A stretch of DNA of 64,000 nucleotides, taken from NCBI RefSeq assembly GCF_041381155.1, contig NC_091142.1:7674778-7738777 (forward strand), given 5' to 3'. Positions 53,101-61,300 of the stretch are shown piece by piece. Source of the DNA: Argopecten irradians (Eukaryota > Mollusca > Bivalvia > Pectinida > Pectinidae). The notes beneath the pieces are model-generated. The model worked only from the letters and a program-made list of their open reading frames with translations. It had not been told where the DNA came from and made no database searches. Made by a program: the position numbers and the translations under genes. Numbering within the stretch: the first letter of the stretch is position 1; the number at the start of each line of letters is the position of its first letter.

Positions 53101-55287
53101 CCTCGTCCTCCTTCGCCTCGTCCACCTCGTCCTCCTCTGCCTTGTCCACCGTGTCCATCTTGTCTACCTCGTCCACCTCCAGCTTCTCTACCCATTGCAT
53201 TTCTTGGCTGTGGAGCACCACACCTAAGCCCTGAACTTGGAGGAACGCTAGGATCTGATCGGCGTGAAGAACCAAAAAAGCCTAAGCATGCTTGAAATGG
53301 TACTTCAAATCCTGGACTCTGAGCAGGGCCAGGGACACCAAAACCAACAGATGTAGCATTGTTCTGTTCTGGTTGAAGTGAAGCACCGAATGAAAACCCT
53401 TGGTTTGTTGTTGAAGCTCCAGAACCTTGTACATGTGGTGGAACATTACTTTGTGTGGCTTGAGGTGATATGCTAAAAACTTGACTTGCAGCGGTTCTAG
53501 GGGCATCAAAAAATGTTGAACCATTGTTCTGTTCTGGTCGAGGTAAACCACCGAATGAAAACCCTTGGTTTGTCGTTGAAGTTCCAAAACCTTGTACATG
53601 TGGTGGAACATTACTTTGTGTGGCTTGAGGTGGTGCACCAAATGAAAATCCTGGACTTGAAGCAGAGCTAGGGGCACCAAAAACAACTGTTGGTACATTA
53701 TTCTGTTCTGGTCGAGGTAAAGCACCGAATGAAAACCCTTGGTTTGTTGTTGAAGCTCCAGAACCTTGTACATGTGGTGGAACATTACTTTGTGTGGCTT
53801 GAGGTGGTGCACCAAATGAAAATCCTGGACTTGAAGCAGAGCTAGGGGCACCAAAAACAACTGTTGGTACATTATTCTGTTCTGGTCGAGGTAAACCACC
53901 GAATGAAAACCCTTGGTTTGTCGTTGAAGTTCCAAAACCTTGTACATGTGGTGGAACATTACTTTGTGTGGCTTGAGGTGGTGCACCAAATGAAAAAAGA
54001 GCTAGGGCACCAAAAACAACTGTTGGTATTTGTTCTGGTCGAGGTAAACCACCGAATGAAAACCCCGTTGAAGTTCCAAAACCTTGTACATGTGGTGGAA
54101 CATTACTTTGTGTGGCTTGAGGTGGTGCACCAAATGAAAACCCTTGGTTTGTCGTTGAAGCTCCAAAACCTTGTACATGTGGTGGAACATTACTTTGTGT
54201 GGCTTGAGGTGGTGCACCAAATGAAAACCCTTGGTTTGTCGTTGAAGCTCCAAAACCTTGTACATGTGGTGGAACGTTACTTTGTGTGGCTTGAGGTGGT
54301 GCACCAAATGAAAATCCTTGGTTTGTCGTTGAAGCTCCAAAACCCTGTGGCGATGCATAGCTTTGTGTAGCTTGATGTGGTGCTCCAAATGAAAATCCTG
54401 AACTCGGAGAAGAATCATGCTGGGATTGTTGTACTTGGCCCCTGGATACTGGCCTGTTAATGTCTGAGAATGATGTACCGATTTGATTGACCATTTGTTC
54501 AGCAGATAAAATGGGATTGTATGAGGGGCTGGTTGGAGCATAGGACTGGGAAGTTGGTGAATAACTTGGGGCTGTTGGTGAATAGTTTGGAGCTGTTGGT
54601 GAATAGCTTGGGACTGCTGGTGAATAGCTTGGGATTGCTGGTGAATAGCTCGGGACTGTTGGTGAATAGCTTGGGGCTGTTGGTGAATAGCTTGTGGGAG
54701 GTCCCGGAGTAGATTTTGGGACTGTGGGAACACCAGGAACACCAAAGAAGGCTGTTGATGAAATATCTGGTGTGGCTGGCAATTCATGGAAGTCCAGTGA
54801 TGCCATCAACTGGTCTGACCCATCAGGCACTAGACCAAAGGAAATCATATCTTCATCAGTAAAATCAACATCCATGTCTTTTTCCTGATCCAAAGGCTGT
54901 GTGTTAACATGTGTCTTTTCTACGTGTGTAGAATTTGAATGTAGACCCCTTGTTATACTTGGTTTCTCTTTCTGTTCCTTTTTCTTAGGTCTGGTAGAAG
55001 ACGTTGTCTTCTCATCATACTCTTCATCTTCACTGGTATCTTTGGGAGGTAAACATTTTGAAGCACCTTTCAATGGGAACTGTTTACCTCTAGATATCTG
55101 CTGTGTTTGTTTATCCTCAGCATTAGCAAACATGTCATCTTCATTATCATCCTTCTCATCATCATCATCATCCTCTTCATCTTCACTGCTATCTTTGGAA
55201 GGTATACATTTTGAAGCACCTTTCAATGACAACTGTTTACCTCTAGATATCCTCTGTGTTCGCTTAACTTCATCATTAGTAAACTTG

Positions 55288-55336
<49 letters not shown>

Positions 55337-58300
55337 CATCTGCATCATCATCCTCGTCATCATCATCATCATCCTCATCTTCATCCTCATCTTCATCGGT
55401 AGGTTCAGACCTTCTGGAAGCTTTTGTTGCCATCAGTTTTTTTGGAACAACTTTCCCTACAGTTGTCTGTTGTTGTATCTTATGTTGTTGCTGTTCTTGT
55501 TGTATGATTGGGTTCACAAGTAACTGCTGTTGTTGTTGTACTACTTGTAGTTGTTTACCTCTAGATATCCTCTGTTTTCGCTTAACTTCAGCATTAGCAA
55601 ACATGTCATCATCATCACCATCATCATCCTCCTCTTCATCTTCACTGCTATCTTTGGGAGGTATACATTTTGAAGCACCTTTCAATGACAACTGTTTACC
55701 TCTAGATATCCCCTGTGTTTGCCTAACTTCAGCATTAAAAAACTTGTGATAATCATCATCCTCATTATCCTCATCTTCATCCTCATTTTCTACTTCGGTA
55801 GGTTCAGACCTCCTGGCAGCTTTTGTTGCAATCAGTTGTTTTGGAACAACTTTCCCTACAGTTGTCTGTTGTTGTATCTTATGTTGTTGCTGTTCTTGTT
55901 GTATGATTGAGTTTACAAGTAACTGTTGTTGTTGTTGTTGTAGTAATTGCCGGGTTTGTTGTGACTGCTGTTGTTGTTGTTGTAGTAATTGCCGGGTTTG
56001 TTGTGACTGCTGTTGTTGTAGTTGTTGTTGTAGTTGCTGTTGTTGTTGTTGTAGTAGTGGCTGTTGTTGTTGCTGTTGTTGTTGTTGTTGTAGTTGCTGT
56101 TGTTGTTGTTGTTGTAGTAATTGCCGGGTTTGTTGTGACTGTTGTTGTTGTAGTTGTTGCTGTTGTTGTAGTTGTTGTACTACTTGTAGTTGTTGCTGTT
56201 GTTGTTGTTGCTGTTGTTGTAGTTGTTGTACTACTTGTAGCTGTTGTCGTTGTTGTTGTTGATGTGACTGCTGTTGTTGTACTACTTGTAGTTGTTGCTG
56301 TTGTTGTTGTTGCTGTTGTTGTTGTTGCTGTTGTTGTAGTAATATCTGAGATTGTTGTGGCTGTTGTTGCTGCTGCTGCAGTACTAGCCGTTGCTGAAGT
56401 CGTTGTTGCTGTTGTTCAAATTCAAGAGGACTTTCTGCTATTTTTGCCTTTTGCATTAAATTGCGTTGCATTATAGGACCTTCGTGACCTCTTTGCCTTC
56501 TGGACTGGAGCTGAAAATACATAATTAAACTCAGTACTTCTTGGGAAGAGACAAATTCGATGATCAATCCTGAACAAACAATGAATTACATATTGAGACA
56601 AGATAATTATCAATGCCAGAACATCTTGCTATTACCCGTCTTACTACTATTACAACATATTACAGACATTTAAAATATCAAGATGGTGACCTACTTGATC
56701 AATATTGTCGAGGGGCTGTCCACAATAAGACACCCAACCACTTTCTTTATTTCTTCTCTGGGTGGGATTGGGGGTGGGCGGGGGTGTCTTATTTGCGGTG
56801 AAATACGATACAAACACAAAGCAATGTACTGAAGAGTAATTATTCAAAGAATCCAAACATCAGATTGATAGATTCTTACCAATATGATGGGTCTGTCAGA
56901 TAGATACTGATTTCTCAAGATAAGCATGAGGCTTGTCAAGTGCTGGCCAGCCAAAATTTTTCACAAGGGTCAAGCTACCTTACATACCTTGGATAGGAAT
57001 AATAGAATCTTACACGGGTCTATGAAGTGGACAGGGACATCTCAATCCAAGTGAAAGATTTTTGCCGGTCAACCCGAGGCTTGCCGAGGGTTGACGGCCA
57101 AAATCTTTCACAAGGGTTGAGATATCCCTGTCCACTTCACAGACCCATGTTTGATTCTTTTTCTCCCATACATAGCAGAAAAATGATGAAATTCCACTTG
57201 GTTTCCAGCTTTTTCATCGCGCCATTATCTCAGAAACCTTGTTATGCTTCAAAATTGATGACGTCATCTACATGTGCGCCACATGTATTGATGACGTCAT
57301 GTTATTGTCTAACGCGTGTGAGCCGTCTTACACCCCCCTGTGTAAGATAGAGATATCTTTTCCCTAGCAACCACCGATTATCCGAGTGTTTAAAAAAATT
57401 GATAAAAAAAAAGACGAAATTATTGCAAATCTAGACAGTTTTGAGTAGTTTTGGTCTTTATTTATGCCTGAGTAATTGAAATCGAGGCCTAAAAAGAGGG
57501 GAGGCGCACTTATAGAGACTTGGGCTCTTATTGGGTCGAATACAGTATATATCATATATTGGTGGGATCTCGAAACAGACGTATTGTAAGACATCACTAT
57601 TCCTAGGACTCGCACTCAAATAATATCATTGTATTCCATACATAAAAGTCATTATCATTTGTTTATCACTGACTTACCATGTATTATATTATTTAACTCT
57701 TTATATCGAAGTCTTTTTCATTTAACTCATTCACCCCTGAAGACACACTAAGGCTCTTCTATAACAATTATTTGACCAGTCCATTATGAAATTTCAGGGG
57801 TGAATGAGTTAAAAAATTATCATTGACTTACCCTTGAAAAGTAATCAACAAAAGCCTTAGATTTTAGGGTTGATAAATCTGATAGCCCACCTCTCAGCCT
57901 CAGCACCAGGAATATAGGATTGCTAAGATCTGATGGAAAAAGAAATAAACATATAAAGTACACGATAAACCTAGAGCTACAAACTAGGGCTGAACACTCC
58001 ATCTTTGCATAATGCACAGTTACCTCCCTTATGGGTAGGTACCATATTCGACCCAATAAGCACCCATGTCCCTATAAGCTCCTCTCTCCCTTTTTGACCC
58101 AATAACCTTGAATGAAGGTCAAGGTCATTCATTTGAACAAACTTAGTAGGCCTTCATCCCAGCATGTTGCAGGCCAAATATGAGAACCCTAAGGTTTTCC
58201 GTTCTTGAGAAGAAGATTTTAGCCTATTTGACCCCTGTGACCTTGAATGAAGGCAGACATGTTAACCTTTGGTGAGAAAAAAGAGGTAGATTTTTTACTC

Positions 58301-61300
58301 AAAAGCGGTAGCATTGCACGCGGTATTTTTTGCGACGCATCAGAGATGTATAAATATCAATAATATGCAAAATAATTACAATTTTGTTAACAAATTATGA
58401 TTTAACTTTAATTATTACCATAGGCCTTGCATTGGTGGCTCATTTTGTATTTTTTAAATGTTAATTATGGCATACTTTTATTTCAATGCTACTTATCAAC
58501 TTTTTTTGTCTTTCTTTTTTTTTTTTTTTCATTTTTTTTTTTTTTTTTGCAATACATACTGGACTCATTTTCTTTTGATTCATGCAAGAAAAAATACAAA
58601 TATTTGTTTCTAAAATTTACACCAATTTTCTAGAGAAATAATCACCCTAAAAAATTTTTTTTTTAGCGATATCCTGAAAAAACATACCAAAATCCTGCTC
58701 CTTTATTAGAATCACCTCATTCCAAAATGGCGGCCATTACGATTGCAAAAGTTTATGATTTTCAGCAGACACTGTATGCCTATTTTACATTAAAAACGTG
58801 AGTAAATCATTTCAATTATAAGTAGTGTTTGTTTTTGAAATGATGCTTACTAGTTTTAAGCACAAAATTTATTGAAAGGCCAGATGATTGTTTCCTTAAG
58901 GTAGGCCTACGTAATACACATCGTTACACTCAGACACCTGAAATAGGCTAAGCAAGTGACACCACCAAGCCAAGGTGGAACTAGCCCCAGGCTGCTAATT
59001 AGCACCAGTGGGTGTTGGTCAGGGAGTGTTCACACCTCCTTTGTTTACTTAATTATGAAGCCAGTCCCCCTACTCGGTCTGGTATGCATTTTGAAGCCAC
59101 CATGGCAGCCCCAACCGACTATGAAAAATTCAGAAATCGGAAGAAAAAAAATGAGGACGATATTTTGCAGAAATCGGAATATTTGGATATTAAAGCGGTA
59201 GGCGGAATATCAGTCTCAAAAGCGGTAGACTTCCGCCAGAATCGGTAGGGTTAACATGTCTGATGAAGGTCAAGGTCATTCATTTGAACAAACTTGGTAG
59301 CCCTTCATCCCAGCATGCTGTAGGTCCAATATGAGCATCCTAGACCTTTTGGTTCTTGAGAAGAAGTTGTTTAAAAGATTTTAGCCTATTTGACCCCATG
59401 ACCTTGAATGATGGTCAAGGTCATTATTTGAACACACTCGGTAGCCCTTCATCCAAGCATGCTGCAGTCTAAATATGAGTATCCTGGGCCTTTCATTTCT
59501 TGAGAAGTCGTTTAAAGATTTTGACCTATTTAACCCATGTGACTTTGAATGAAGATCAAGGTCATTCATTTGAACAAACTTGGTAGCCCTTCATCCAAGC
59601 ATGTCCCGGGCCCAATATCAGGTCTCTAGGCCTCTTAGTTATTCACAAGAAGTTGTTTAAAGGATTTAAGGCTATTTGACCAATGTGACTTTGAATGAAG
59701 GTCAAGGTCATTCATTTGAACAAATTTGGTAGCCCTTTATCACAGCATGCTGCAGGCCCAATATGAGTATCCTGGGCCTTTTGGCTCTTGAGAAGAAATC
59801 GTTTAATGATTTTAGCTTATTTAACACCCATGACCTTGAATGAAGATCAAGGTCATTCATTTGAACAAACGTGGTAGCCCTTCATCCAAGCATGTAACAG
59901 GCCCAATATCAGGTCTCTAGGCCTCTTAGTTATTCAAAAGAAGTTGTTTAAAGGATTTTAAGCTATTTGACCCATGTGACTTTGAATGAAGGTCAAGGTC
60001 ATTCATTTGAACAAATTTGGTTGCCCTTTATCCCAGCATGCTGCAGACCCAATATGAGTATCCTGGGCCTTCTGGGTCTTCAGAAGAAGCTGTTTAAAGA
60101 TTTTCGCCTTTTTGACCCCTGTGACCTTAAATGAAGGTCAATTGAACAAACTTGGTAGCCCTTCATCCCAGCATACTACAGGCCAAATATCAGTACCCTG
60201 GGCATTTCGGTTATTGAGAAGAAGCCGTTTGAATGAAAAGTTTACCCACAGCACACGGCGCACGATGCATGGTGCATGGCGCCCAATAACAGACGGTGCA
60301 TGATGACCCTTCGGGTCAGATGACCTAAAAACCACATCGACCCGTTCTGTCAGCTGAGTGACAGAGATCATATTTAACACTACATTGTATGTACAATCAC
60401 ACCGAACCGCTATGTCAGTTGAGTGACAGAGACCGTATTTAAACCGTGTACAAACCACAACGACCCGCTCCATCAGCTGAGTGACAGATCTAGAGACTGT
60501 ATTTAACACTATGTACAAACCACACCGGCCCGTTATGCCAGCTGAGTGACAGAGACTGTATTAAACACTATGTACAAATCACACCAACCCACTCTGTCAC
60601 CAGAGTGACAGAGATTGTATTTAACACTATGTACAAACCACGCTGACTGCTCCTTTCACAATAGTTTCAAATTAACAAACTCAACCATCCGCAGATTTAT
60701 TGATAAACAAGAAGAGAAATGATTACCTAGATTTGAGAGGCGATCTTTATCCTCCAGCTGACGGCCATCAGATATCAGTCTCTGTTGATCCTGACAGATT
60801 CCCTCCATCTGGTAAAGTTTCTCCTTGAGATCTGCCACAGTGTCCGTACTGTAGACTTTCACGCTTAACATTTCACCAGTTAGCTTTTTAACCATGATAG
60901 TTGACAAGACTGGAACGAAAAATAAACCTTGAATAAGACAAGTATTTCTTTTGCCAATCTGGACCAGGTTATTCAAAGGAGGATTAACCTAATCACATGA
61001 TTAGTGAAATTATCATTTCTCATTTGCTGCAAAATTCCTGATTTTAACTTCACTAAATTCAGCAGGTATGAACAAATCAGAATGGAGTACTTAAGAACCT
61101 GAAGATTCCTATAAAATTTTGTAAAATTTGTATTACCAGAAATTATTCTATTTTGATTTTTGACATTGTTGTGGCCATATCACCTTTTGAACAAATGGCC
61201 CCTGAAATTAATTTCAACACCAAAATGAAAAAACTCGATCTGTAAGCATTCCCCTCACTGAAGGCAACCACATGACACTATTTTGGAAAAATGAACAATT

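Larger units (their letters stand above)
57832..60909 (-). other. PARP4: Ubiquitin-like domain of the PARP4 homologue (two exons)
   Basis: Exons 60727-60909 and 57832-57929 join in phase to give about 71 residues like ubiquitin: [20 protein letters not shown], then [20 protein letters not shown], then [11 protein letters not shown]. Compare ubiquitin [32 protein letters not shown] and LVLRLRGG. The I44-patch region differs (DG for AG). The chain continues after LRLRGG with [10 protein letters not shown]. Confidence 0.9.

Noticed and set aside
54901-56476. Plus-strand frames of poly-Ser, poly-Val and poly-Cys
   Set aside because: They are the antisense of the poly-Asp and poly-Gln codons in the PARP4 giant exon.
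52251-56567. Treating the large minus-strand frame as a stand-alone single-exon gene
   Set aside because: An acceptor at 56511-56512 and matching phases with exons 57832 and 50851 place it inside the PARP4 homologue. The first ATG of that frame lies in the intron.
59012-59248. 78-codon frame inside the hAT-type element as a gene
   Set aside because: Only part is shared with the second copy and it runs into the element's terminal repeat. At most it is a relic.
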